From NCBI GenBank assembly GCA_903813345.2, contig CAIIXF020000009.1, positions 3,100,001 to 3,164,000 on the forward strand: a stretch of DNA of 64,000 nt, in the 5' to 3' direction. Source of the DNA: Owenia fusiformis. Lineage: Eukaryota; Annelida; Polychaeta; Sabellida; Oweniidae. A program made the position numbers and the translations under genes. Under the pieces are notes generated by a model. It was not told the origin of the DNA, did not search any database, and saw only the letters and a program-made list of their open reading frames with translations. Position 1 is the first letter of the stretch. The number at the start of each line of letters is the position of its first letter. Below, one piece after another: positions 11,201 to 18,663 of this stretch.

Positions 11201-14200
11201 TACGTAAAAACTTAAAAATTGACCTTATAATTTCATGAGAACTTTGAAATGATCGACTCGTTCGTGTAGTGATTCACTTTAAAGGGTCTTGTTTATCGTA
11301 CACTACAAGGACCCGTCAACTAGAATTTAGTTTATCGTGTTCATAATTGACACTAGCAAAGGACATTGTATTCGCAGTCCCTAGTTGATGATGAAGCTTG
11401 ACTATATCGGGAATAGTTATGCCCCACTTGGTACAGATTATGAAAATCAATTTGAATTGATTTTAGTTCGACAAGACCCTTTAAACTAAAAGTATACGTA
11501 TAAGTTTTTGAAACAACTTATAACGAAAATTCTCTAAATTCTCTGCCCGTGGGTGGCAATAAAATAACTCGAACTTCAAATTAAAAAATATATAAAATAG
11601 TATATTCAATGTTTAAAATACAATGCTCTGTAATGTACAACATGAACTCTTACAGCAACTACTGACAAGCCAACACCCAATGCAAACTCAGCTACATGTG
11701 AGTGAGAAAGACCATATAGGGGAACAATAGATATATAAAACTGACACAGTTTGCATAGTTGAATAACTCAAGGTGAAAAGTGAACATGGTATTAAAAGAG
11801 TAAACCTGCAAACAACCTACTTAGGGACCTGTTATATTGAGATGAATAGGGATTGATTAAGATGAACAGTAATAATATAAAATGTGAAAATGACCATGTT
11901 ACATATACAAAAAATAACCCAATTGTTACAAAATCACAAAAAGTGAAATATCTATTCTTGTATTGCATTTTCGTTCACTGGACATATTTTAATTGCATTG
12001 CTATTAGATACATTTTAAGGGTGATATGAAAATTGAACCACGAAAACAGATGTACTTTAAGTTAAAGGGAACTTTCTACCATACCCGCCATGCTATCTGA
12101 CCCGAACGAGCCACCTTGTGGTGAGATTGGTAACTACCTGCTCGCATCTGCGTTATTACGCAGAGACATAAACGTATACACAAGGAAACGATAGGAGATA
12201 ACCTATTTTATCTCTGTATACATTTTAACTTTAATACATCGTTGAATCGAATTTGTCCAAAGGTCTTGAAACGTAAAATACCTAAATATTTATCTTAGAC
12301 CTTGGGATGACCTTGTACAAGAAACATTAATGTTGACCTCGGTTCATCTAATCATAATTCGCCAAGGGCCATAGTATCATCAAACGCCAAATACCTAGAC
12401 ATTGATCGTTTACTTGGATTTAAATAAGGAGTATGATTTTAAAATTGGCTAGGTCGTGGTTAAGCAACAATAGTATGTTCGAAATACCGCTGTGTAATGC
12501 CTGGATCACATTTGCTGCGAGTATTTTGTTCAAAATTGAATACATTTCTGAACACAATACTCAATCGGCCGGGCGCCGTAGTGAAAATCGGAGCAAATGT
12601 GACCAAGACATAAAACAATTGAATAATACTGTATCAGTTTCACATTTACAGCGGTCAAAAGCATTTACAAAAAACCCGCCAGAGTTGGCAATCATATAAA
12701 ATGAAACCAATCCCGCTGTGATTCATAGAAATAACTAATTTACTGCATTGAGTTCAATGTTATAACCATGTCGATTTACATGAGTGTCCGATTCATTGTA
12801 CCAAATTTAAACCTTGACTGTTCTCCAGAAAGCAATAAGCTGACATATATCATATTTTACATTTTAATACAACTGAAAAGATAATAAATGTTTTAATATA
12901 AAGTTGACGTAGTTATAAATGTTTTCAGCGTAAAATCAAAGCACAACCATATAATTGAAAACATTACGCTGGGATTCCAACTGGATACAACTGACGAGTT
13001 GTATTTAGGTGGCCTAAAGTGCTGCTTATTTTTTTCGTGAAGCCACTCAGTAAAATTACGATTTCTCTCAACCCTGATGTTCAATCAACATCATTCGAGT
13101 ATCTATATGTTCCTGACACGTTCGGGCATCCGGTTATGACAACGTCTACCCAATGTTTGCACGAGAAATTGACGCAATTCATGACTGAAATCGGGAAGAC
13201 AAAAATATGTGATATTCTTTCAGAATTGTTTATAATAACTATTTACAAAAACGTTCCCGAGACACAATCCATTTAGGTAGGGTTTGTTTTAAAGTCGAAA
13301 AGCCCCAATAAGACAATACAAACCCAGATTAAACCCAGAAGAATGCAGATTTCATGTAATGATTTACGTTCATGTAAACAAGGAAAGTACATATAATCCC
13401 CATATAAAACACTGGCCTACGTGACATGTAAACACAGGTTCAAATTGAAATATAGAAAATTTTCAACAAAGCATTTGCTTCTGTGTTCTGTATGCCCCTC
13501 TACCTGCTAATAAGGCAATGTATCTTCAAATAAAACCTTAGCCAAGTAGATAAGGGTCTCTGGAACACTTTTGTAAATAGTTTTCACAAGCAATTTTATT
13601 CCCGGACGCCCAAACGTGTCAGGAACACATATATATTTGAATGATCTTGATTGGACATCAGGTTGCAGAGAAATCGTATTTTTACTGAGTGGATTATTGG
13701 ATTTCATAGATCTAGAGGCCCTTCAGGAACCTTAAATTATCAGAGATTAATATTTCCAAACTGTTTTGAAACAAACTAACGTCTTGTTTTCAACCTACAC
13801 CTTGCTCCTTTCTGTCGTATTTAATAAAACAAAAATAGTATATCACGGAGGGATACGAACCACTCACCTGGGACTTGGTTATTCACTAGCGCCATAGGCG
13901 TTCTACTATTCTGGATACAACTGACGAGTCGTATTTAAGTGGAGACAAAAGTGAGGATCATTTTGAATTGACGCTCGGTATAAATATATAATACTTTTGT
14001 TCTTTCATATCGGGAGCTCTTTGGCCTAATGGTTAGCGTGCCTGGCTTCCATAGTCTAGGTTAGTTGATCGAGACCCGTTCATGTCGAACTTTTTGATTT
14101 GCTTGTTGTCAAGATATAATAAGTAGGGCAAAATCCAGAAAAAGTAGATCAAAAATACTCCAATGGAGTATAAAATTGTCACCAGGATTCCGGAATGAGA

Positions 14201-17200
14201 CGAATGTTAACTCGTGAAATCTCGGTAGATAAGGTAGGTCAGAAAATCCGGATTAATCCGAACAAGGTTCGGGAATTTCCGTCATAAGAAGTAGGTCAAA
14301 AATACTCCAATGGAGTATAAAATTGTCACCAGGATTCCGAAATACGACGAATCGAATCGGCAAACTTCGGTACAATAATGAAGTGCATAAAAATCGTGAA
14401 ACAGGTGTCAGGGGCTTCCCCTCATCTTTCCATAAATGGTTCTAAAAGCCTTATATGGATCTATCACGTGACATTCAAAATGACGTTCCTATATGGTTCT
14501 ATGGGCCTTATATGGATCTTTCGAACACGTGACCAAATCAAAATCAAAATCAAAATTTTACCTTGACCATTGGATGTGATTTCATAGAAAATATCAAAGA
14601 AAACATATTCTCGTGATCCTTAAATCACTTAAATTCGATCATTTTATCTTCACCCCTTGATGGAATTTTATGAAAGAAGTTATGAAAACACATCATCATG
14701 TAAGGGTTTTCACCTAAATTAGCTCGTTTTATCTTGACCCTTCAATTGAATTTCATTGAAAAATGTTTCATGAAAAATATCATGTTATGATTTGTATTTA
14801 AATAAGACCGTTTCATTTAAATACTTGCTGGATAATATTTCATAAAAAATGCACTTTAAAAATATTTCAGGATTTGCCTTAATTTATCAATGTAATGTAA
14901 GTATTAGATTGACTCTCAAATAGGGTTCTATTTTAACTTTTTTATTGAAATTAATACTAGGCAGGACTCACTCTCTAAATAGCTAATAAAAATTCAACCC
15001 TTGGATGTGATTTCGTTGAAAAAAAAATATGACAAGTCCAGAATCAAATGATTTGTCCAGAACCTCTTAAGATCCTGTTTGTTTGATAAATGATTGTTTA
15101 GCATATTGAATTTACGTTCCAATGTGCTTTATTTCGTGAAAATTGAGCTACTGTTGACTGTGTTTTGAATTTTTAAAGGTAAAATCTGTCAATCGCCACG
15201 CAGCGGCGTTCCTCTTCACGAATTTGAGAGAAAACGGATTGTTTTCAAGAGCTACTCTGTCAATACCTTTAGATTTTTTGCATATTCCCAAATGTCTATG
15301 CACTCTGTGGTATTAGAATTATGATGATACCCGTTTCCAAATGTTAGACATAATTTTTTTTTTCTTCCCTGTCCCCAATTTCACTATTTCGATGTTTGTG
15401 CCGTTGCTAGATAGTTGCTAGGCAACAACATAGCCCGAAATCATATTGAAATAATACCAAGTCATTCATATATCTGCATACTAAATCACTGATTGGCATT
15501 TGTTGTACATCTTATATATGACATATATTATGCTAAAGCCAAAAACAAGGTGAACTTGAAATTGCAGACTATTCGATTTCATATTACATTGATTTCAATG
15601 GGAATTGGTGATACCTGCTACCTTTTAGTGTTTAACTTCAGTTCTAAAAAAGAGTTTACCATGATTGTAGTTTTATTTGAAAGATAATATATTGTCCTCT
15701 AAGGCAGTCGAGCATTTTTGGCAAAAATAAATTTATTGTGAAAGAAAATTGTCAATTTATCACAAAATGTCAACAAGTTAAACCCCTAGGTCGTGTTGAC
15801 CTTGACTTGACCTATATTGACCTACTTTTAAAAGAAACTTTTCTGGAAAGGTAATCGAACCTTTTCCATATAAATGGAAAATATATGGCATCATGGGTAT
15901 TGGTACCAAGTCTTGATGGTTGTTTTTTAAGCAACTGCGCTATATCCAACTACGAGAAATAGAATTTTAGCTATTGTCCTAACTAGTCAAGGAAGAGAAA
16001 TAGGCCCTCTTTTATTGATAATGTTCACCGCTGAATAAAAGTACATATCTAAAAGCGTAAAGAGACCCATTTTGTGAAAAACTAGCATAGTTTTAGCTTT
16101 TGTCATTCGAATATAAAGTGATTCATTTGAAGCACTTTTCTTATTCATACCTGAGAAACAATACAAAACGTCGATACACTGATTACATAATGTTTTGGTA
16201 TTGGAAAAGAAAAATAACCTCAAAATTATAGCTTAGAAACCTCAATCATATATATCATTTTGTAGTATTATCTGTTGCATTGTGTACTCCAAATTGTGAA
16301 AAATTGGGATTTTATTTTTTGGTAATTTTTTGACCTCTGTTAACGGCAGGGATAATCCAGCCTAAAAGCCGGAAGTATATAAAATGGTTATATTAAAAAT
16401 TATTAGGGAACATAATGTTAGGTCAAATATCGCTGCACTATAGTGTGCTACCAGCTCCTTTATTAGACGTCCTTTTAGATTTCATACCATGGGCTATTAT
16501 GAAACAAGTACATACTTGTACAACTAGTTGGAGAATCGTCAATTTACTTCCTTATTTTTGAAGGTTTCAAAATGAGTAAAAAAGCGTTAAGATCCATTGT
16601 ACTGAGGCATGGAGGCAAAGAAGGATTGGTAGATGTAGCTGATTTTATCCTCTGTTCTTCCAAAGTCACCACCCTTTATAGTAAGTATAAGAGGAAGTTT
16701 AGCTGATTTTATCCTTTGTTCTTCTAAAGTCACCACCCTTTATAGTAAGTATAAGAGGAAGTTTAGCTGATTTTATCCTTTGTTCTTCTAAAGTCACCAC
16801 CCTTTATAGTAAGTATAAGAGGAAGTTTGTTAAATCGGTATCACATGGAATACATTTTATTAAAGAATGTCATTGTATTATAAATGTATGTAAACAATAT
16901 CTACATCGATTTATTGTAGATCGATTTGCCATCGGGAATAATGAAGGCAAGGAAAGGTTTGATGAGGTAGGTTTCTCTAAAATAATAGTCAAAATGATAA
17001 TTACACTTTTTATATTTGGTAACTAGCAGTTGTTTTTATATTCTCTAAGGTTTGTGTCGTTTTATTAATATAAGCCGCGACAGGTATGATGATCCACTTA
17101 TTTTGATATAAAATTGATTTTAACATGTTGCCTTTCATATTTTTGATTTAACTATTGTGTCACCTCTGACATACCTAATCAATAAGAAAAAATAATAAGC

Positions 17201-18189
17201 TAATAATGCTATTTTTAAAAGGAACTTTAATATAACTTACAGTTCATATTTTAAGTGGCTCTCCGGCACAAGTACTGAGAAAACACGAGAATGGACCAAA
17301 AATTATAAACTTGGATATCTCAGTCAGTACACTGTAGGTTTACAGCTTATATTCTGTTTCTTGTTGACCACTTGGCAGATTTGACCCAGTCTTTATAACC
17401 ATCCATATATACGTCACCGAATGGAACTAATTTAAAAGGAAATCTTATCTGTGAATATTGCCTACAGGCGAGAAAGAGAACACACTGCCTTTCCCATCCG
17501 CCATTTTTTATTATCGTTACCGCAAAATTTTGCGAATCGCCATGACGTAACCGTCATGCTATAACACCGTGATAACGTTACGAATGTGCTAAATTAAGTG
17601 TTGTTCTGAGTAATCGTTCTATCAACGAGAAATGGCATGGATCATGTAGTATCAGAGCGCCAAAACCTGATTGATTTATTGTACTTAGACCCAGCGAAAT
17701 TTGTTAACAATCATCTCTAGAAAGTGTAAATTTCCTCGTGTTTAAGACCAATGTATGAGACCAACATTGAGTTCAATCCCTACGGTAGTTCCTGCCATGT
17801 ATTCGCCGCCATGTTAATGAAAAACTGGAAAATGCAAAAATATCAATTTAATCATGTTTGAGACCCATGTTCTACAATTTGGAGGATCATGTTTTTTTGG
17901 CATTGATTCCAAAATCTAAAACTTTGGATCTAACTAAAAAATATCTGTAACTCTCAGAGTATCATAAACAGAGCAGTGAATACAGTCAGAAACTGCAGTA
18001 GGAGTGGAACTAAACGTTGACCAGTTTCTCTGAAATTTGGTCACGTAAATTTTAAAACCCCTTAGATTCGAGGATTTAATTAAACAAGTTGACAAAATGT
18101 AAGTTTAAGGACATCCTATCCTTTACCTTTCTAACAAGACGTTATTTTGTGTTTATTTTCAGTGGATCCAAATAGCAATGTCATATTGA
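2091..18189 (+). CDS. Calpain-family cysteine protease, 3' part: C-terminal penta-EF-hand domain, seven exons
   Basis: Seven exons join in one frame into 168 codons plus a stop: 2091-2205, 4914-4975, 6052-6111, 8065-8143, 16564-16680, 16920-16966 and 18163-18189. The product matches the calpain penta-EF-hand (PEF) domain from end to end. EF1 has the short calpain-type loop CGEDQAIDAKEL. EF2 reads TGVLEYDELKRLWTEVKVW. EF3 has a complete loop, DKDNSGYMDVKE. EF4 is degenerate (GGKEGLVDVADF), as is usual. EF5 is degenerate and runs into the calpain-type tail EWIQIAMSY, comparable to the family's EWLQLTM ending. In calpains this domain binds Ca2+ and mediates dimerisation; the papain-like core (Cys/His/Asn) and C2-like domain are N-terminal and so lie off the left edge. 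Which calpain class this is cannot be decided from the PEF domain alone. Introns are 0.24-8.4 kb and loaded with transposons. Exon phases agree at every junction, which argues for an intact gene. The acceptor of exon 3 is uncertain (see the U12 intron entry). Confidence 0.93.
3895..4635 (+). mobile_element. 5'-truncated Tc1/mariner-type element, same family as 23298-24249
   Basis: The right end, TTTTTGAGACGCACTG followed by TA, matches the TTTTTTGATACGCACTG end of the element at 23298-24249. The internal block CCAATGATATGTCATTTATT and the block near 4515 (GAAAGAGGAGACATGTGGCTT) also have counterparts there. No left terminus is found, so this is a truncated relic inside calpain intron 1. Confidence 0.7.
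4017..4145 (+). pseudogene. Transposase C-terminal remnant (Tc1/mariner type)
   Basis: One frame reads ITNEVAALCQNPQMIKK, then after stops HEDMIQYLLTEK. This matches the family's terminal pattern I-x-x-E-V-x-x-L-x-x-N-P-x-M-I...CI...GGH. Stops and frame damage make it non-functional. The catalytic residues lie upstream and are not preserved. Confidence 0.6.
4914..4975 (+). CDS. Calpain exon: linker and entering helix of EF-hand 2
   Basis: The acceptor is TTCAAG at 4908-4913. The exon reads (G)AT then FNSTVGLEMEAARSLLAMLD, matching the family pattern F-x(4)-C/G-x-x-(M/L)-(V/L)-x-(L/M)-(L/M)-D that enters EF2. It ends in phase 0 directly before GTATCCTTT, a U12-type donor. Confidence 0.9.
4976..6051 (+). 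other. Candidate U12-type (minor spliceosome) intron
   Basis: The donor is GTATCCTTTTT, matching the U12 consensus RTATCCTTT from +1. Near the 3' end, 6026-6033 reads TCTTAACT, matching the U12 branch consensus TCCTTRACY, with the branch A at about 6030-6031. The first in-frame AG is at 6050-6051, about 20 nt downstream, and there is no long pyrimidine tract, as expected for U12. If that AG is used, the EF2 loop loses three residues (V-D-Q) that are present just upstream at 6043-6051. Including them would restore a perfect 12-residue EF loop, DVDQTGVLEYDE, but would need a non-canonical CG end at 6041-6042. An AC dinucleotide at 6040-6041 sits at the usual U12 branch-to-end distance but would shift the frame. 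Confidence 0.75.
6052..6111 (+). CDS. Calpain exon: EF-hand 2 loop and exiting helix
   Basis: It reads TGVLEYDELKRLWTEVKVWR and ends in phase 0 before GTAAGC at 6112. The E-x-x-x-L-W-x-x-(L/V)-x-x-W signature after the loop is typical of calpain EF2 and the long EF2-EF3 helix. The true start may be 6043, adding V-D-Q, if the minor-class acceptor is non-canonical. Confidence 0.9.
6383..6447. repeat. Perfect 25-bp stem hairpin with 15-nt loop
   Basis: The arms at 6383-6407 and 6423-6447 are exact reverse complements, containing AATATTGGGTGCGGAGG. A further partial copy, ATATTGGGTGCGG, occurs at 6192-6204 with GAGGGTGCGGAG at 6216. The hairpin is likely the core or end of a foldback element of about 250 bp (6190-6447) in calpain intron 3. 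Confidence 0.9.
6448..6977 (+). mobile_element. 5'-truncated mariner-like element with transposase C-terminal remnant
   Basis: In broken frames the + strand reads NVPELIWPDDRQANSPDSNP (6556-6630), corresponding to the transposase WP-x-x-SPDLNP motif that carries the third catalytic acid, then the GGSIE tail near 6800. The right end reads TTTTTTGGCCCACCCTCTA at about 6959-6976, a mariner-style TIR. The left TIR is absent. It directly abuts the next mariner element. Confidence 0.75.
6980..8020 (+). mobile_element. Mariner-like DNA transposon with TIRs and TA target duplication
   Basis: Terminal inverted repeats CAAGGGGCGATCC (6980) and GGATCGCCCCTTG (ends 8020) extend inward for about 50 bp with mismatches, sharing CTCTCATTTTGTGAT. 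TA flanks both ends (6978-6979 and 8021-8022), the signature of IS630/Tc1/mariner insertion. The length of 1041 bp is slightly short of the 1.3 kb of a full mariner. It occupies about half of calpain intron 3 in the sense orientation. Confidence 0.93.
7386..7810 (+). pseudogene. Mariner transposase, N-terminal half, decayed
   Basis: From ATG at 7386 the sequence reads MSDEAIVADAECDINRYIRS, then with frameshifts KFKEGRVTVEDHPQSG (the mariner KFRxGRxSxEDxPRSG linker), then GTVHRIVGNDLKLR, the second helix-turn-helix of the DNA-binding domain. Multiple stops and frameshifts are present and the DDE/D catalytic half is missing, so the element is non-autonomous. Confidence 0.85.
8065..8143 (+). CDS. 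Calpain exon: EF-hand 3
   Basis: The acceptor is TTTTAG at 8059-8064 and the donor is GTAATG at 8144. It reads NVFEQFDKDNSGYMDVKEIR then KAFKAI plus one G. The loop DKDNSGYMDVKE has D1, D3, S5, G6, M8 and E12, a fully canonical Ca2+-binding EF loop. Confidence 0.94.
9544..9618 (-). other. tRNA-like sequence, mirror copy in left arm
   Basis: Reverse complement of 14012-14084, with a few changes in the A-box part (CTCATGGTTAGCGTG-like). It has the same B-box-like GATCGAGACCC. Confidence 0.45.
9732..9797 (+). other. Second tRNA-like sequence with good B box (left arm)
   Basis: The B box GGTTCGAATCCC (9776-9787) is consensus. Upstream, TATGGCGCTAGTGAATA resembles a degenerate A box. The mirror copy in the right arm (about 13850-13905) has GGTTCGTATCC, one change from consensus. 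Flanks such as GGATACAACTGACGAGT recur near 12980, outside the arms. Confidence 0.45.
10421..10741 (+). repeat. Dispersed about 310-bp repeat, copy 1
   Basis: Direct repeat of 38951-39256, sharing TAGGTCTTCTAGTATTTTTT, GAACTGATACGCTTCTAAGA and CAACAATGGTCTA. This copy carries a poly-G run (about 10449-10461) and an expanded CAT/ATC microsatellite (10630-10656) that the other copy lacks. It is noncoding. Confidence 0.9.
10630..10657 (+). repeat. (CAT)n microsatellite
   Basis: An uninterrupted CAT/ATC run of about eight units inside the dispersed repeat; the homologous place at 39162-39170 has only GCATCGTCACC. Confidence 0.9.
10740..11537. mobile_element. 798-bp TIR element, noncoding
   Basis: The ends are TTAGAGAATTTTCG (10740) and CGAAAATTCTCTAA (ends 11537), continuing inward as an imperfect inverted repeat of about 50 bp through ATAAGTTTTT and ACGTATAC. 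There is no transposase frame. The left end sits exactly where similarity to the 38951-39256 repeat stops, consistent with insertion at that point. Terminal TTA/TAA could be target duplication. Confidence 0.75.
12495..12612. mobile_element. MITE copy (TAATGCCTGG...CACATTTGCT family)
   Basis: TAATGCCTGGATCACATTTG on the left and CGGAGCAAATGTGACCA on the right are inverted, and GAGTATTTTGTTCAAAATTG pairs with its inverted partner around 12555. The open frame across it is foldback sequence, not a gene. Length is 118 bp against 152 bp for the copy at 35984. Confidence 0.75.
13036..13690. repeat. Older inner inverted repeat within the 6.5-kb structure
   Basis: 13036-13130 plus 13230-13282 is inverted relative to 13537-13690, at roughly 80% identity by eye, sharing GTTCCTGACACGTT and ACTATTTACAAAA. 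The left copy has an extra block of about 100 bp. Both read as open frames with similar peptides (PLSKxTISLxPDVQSxSFxY), but most differences change amino acids, so there is no sign of protein constraint. Confidence 0.75.
13741..15079 (-). repeat. Right inverted arm
   Basis: Reverse complement of 8547-9895. The differences I noticed are point changes and one- or two-base indels, for example GGGAATTT on one side and the same octamer complement on the other around 9351 and 14276. Such uniform identity over 1.34 kb implies either a recent origin or ongoing gene conversion between arms. Confidence 0.95.
14012..14084 (+). other. tRNA-like sequence with Pol III A and B boxes (right arm)
   Basis: The A-box-like TGGCCTAATGGTTAGCG (14022-14038) is followed about 30 nt later by a B-box-like GATCGAGACCC (14067-14077). 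Spacing fits a tRNA, but acceptor and anticodon stems do not pair well, so it is a tRNA-derived promoter module rather than a functional tRNA. Confidence 0.5.
15080..16563. other. Remainder of calpain intron 4
   Basis: AT-rich, no exon or recognisable repeat identified. Several short open frames on both strands lack family resemblance or splice context. Confidence 0.5.
16564..16680 (+). CDS. Calpain exon: EF-hand 4, with its 3' end triplicated
   Basis: The acceptor is TTGAAG at 16558-16563. G plus GT completes Gly, then FKMSKKALRSIVLRHGGKEG and LVDVADFILCSSKVTTLY, ending one base into a codon before GTAAGT at 16681. The FK(L/M)xxxxLxxIVLR motif is diagnostic of calpain EF3-EF4. The last 44 bases of the exon and the first 20 of the intron are repeated twice more immediately downstream. 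Confidence 0.93.
16637..16828 (+). repeat. 64-bp tandem triplication spanning exon end and splice donor
   Basis: Three head-to-tail units lie at 16637-16700, 16701-16764 and 16765-16828. Units 2 and 3 are identical to each other by eye and differ from unit 1 at two positions (C to T), so unit 1 is the older, coding copy. Every unit contains CCTTTATA|GTAAGT, giving donors at 16681, 16745 and 16809. Reading past the first donor meets an in-frame TGA at 16704-16706, so use of donor 2 or 3 would truncate the protein before EF5. Confidence 0.97.
16920..16966 (+). CDS. Calpain exon: degenerate EF-hand 5
   Basis: The acceptor is TTGTAG at 16914-16919 and the donor GTAGGT at 16967. A plus AT gives Asn, then RFAIGNNEGKERFDE, phase 0. 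It aligns with the family's FKxLDxxxxGxxxxxxxEW region. The loop has lost its first Asp (Ala-Ile here), so Ca2+ binding is unlikely; in calpains EF5 serves dimerisation. Confidence 0.88.
17227..17528. repeat. Dispersed about 300-bp repeat in calpain intron 6
   Basis: Reverse complement of 60678-60962, sharing CACGAGAATGGACCA, ATGGAACTA and GCCATTTTTTATTATCGTTAC-like blocks. Just downstream, GTAACCGTCATGCTATAACA (17546-17565) recurs in direct orientation at 61406-61425, so the two loci share more than one repeat piece. Confidence 0.85.
18163..18189 (+). CDS. Calpain terminal exon
   Basis: After the strong acceptor TTTATTTTCAG at 18152-18162 it reads WIQIAMSY and TGA. Joined to the Glu that ends the previous exon this gives EWIQIAMSY, the C-terminal signature of calpain PEF domains. 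Confidence 0.9.
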   Translation, partial: WIQIAMSY

Positions 18190-18379
18190 CGGATCGACTC
18201 ATGAGGGAACAACAACTCCGACAGCTCATCAATTCTACAATCAAATTAATATGATTATACACATCACCAAAGAGTGGTTAAATAATATAACACTATTAGG
18301 ATAACTTATAAAAAACCTACGGAATTCTAAATGTATGTGATACACGTTCTATGTCAATGCGCTTGTAGCCATTTTATCT
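18190..18379 (+). other. Probable start of the calpain 3' UTR
   Basis: AT-rich sequence downstream of the stop. No AATAAA signal is present before the repeat cluster begins at about 18380; the first one I see is near 19894. The 3' UTR may end at a variant signal or run into the MITE cluster. Confidence 0.35.
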
Positions 18380-18382
18380 TAA

Positions 18383-18505
18383 AGCTAAGTTCACACCAAC
18401 GGCGCTTTGCTTTAAAGAAATAGGCCAAGACAGCATGTGACTGTTCATAAGGCTAAGTTCACACCAAAGGCGCTTTGATAGCGCTTTAAAGCGCCGTGCA
18501 AAGCC
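18383..18505. mobile_element. Two partial copies of the CTAAGTTCACACC MITE family
   Basis: GCTAAGTTCACACCAA occurs at 18384 and 18452, each preceded by TAA and followed by GGCGCTTTG. The first stops after 20-25 bases; the second continues into GATAGCGCTTTAAAGCGCC. They are fragments of the MITE seen intact at 22611-22719. Confidence 0.8.
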
Positions 18506-18663
18506 GAGTAGTAGGGATCTTGAAGCTATTCGTAATCTGAAAGTGAGCTTTACAGGGAAAGTGAAAGTCAGATTTCAGGGGTCAAGTCATAAGGGCTTGG
18601 AAAAAAGCAAATTATTTTAACATTATATTCCGAACTTTATCTGCGTGTACAGTATATTGATAA

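Larger units (their letters stand above)
8547..15079. mobile_element. 6.5-kb structure bounded by 1.34-kb near-identical inverted arms
   Basis: The left arm (8547-9895) and right arm (13741-15079) are reverse complements with only sporadic differences over more than 1.3 kb. The outermost sequence reads AACAGGATCTTAAGAGG inward from both ends. The 3.85-kb centre holds an unrelated repeat, a TIR element, a MITE and a second, older inverted pair. No long ORF for a transposase, integrase or polymerase exists. A clear target duplication is not visible; GTTAAC on the left and GTTTGT on the right match at 4 of 6 positions. It lies entirely within calpain intron 4. Confidence 0.9.

Noticed and set aside
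8547-15079. A Polinton/Maverick element
   Set aside because: Long TIRs beginning near AG would fit, but there is no polymerase, integrase or capsid frame, the length is far below 15 kb, and no clean 6-bp duplication is seen.
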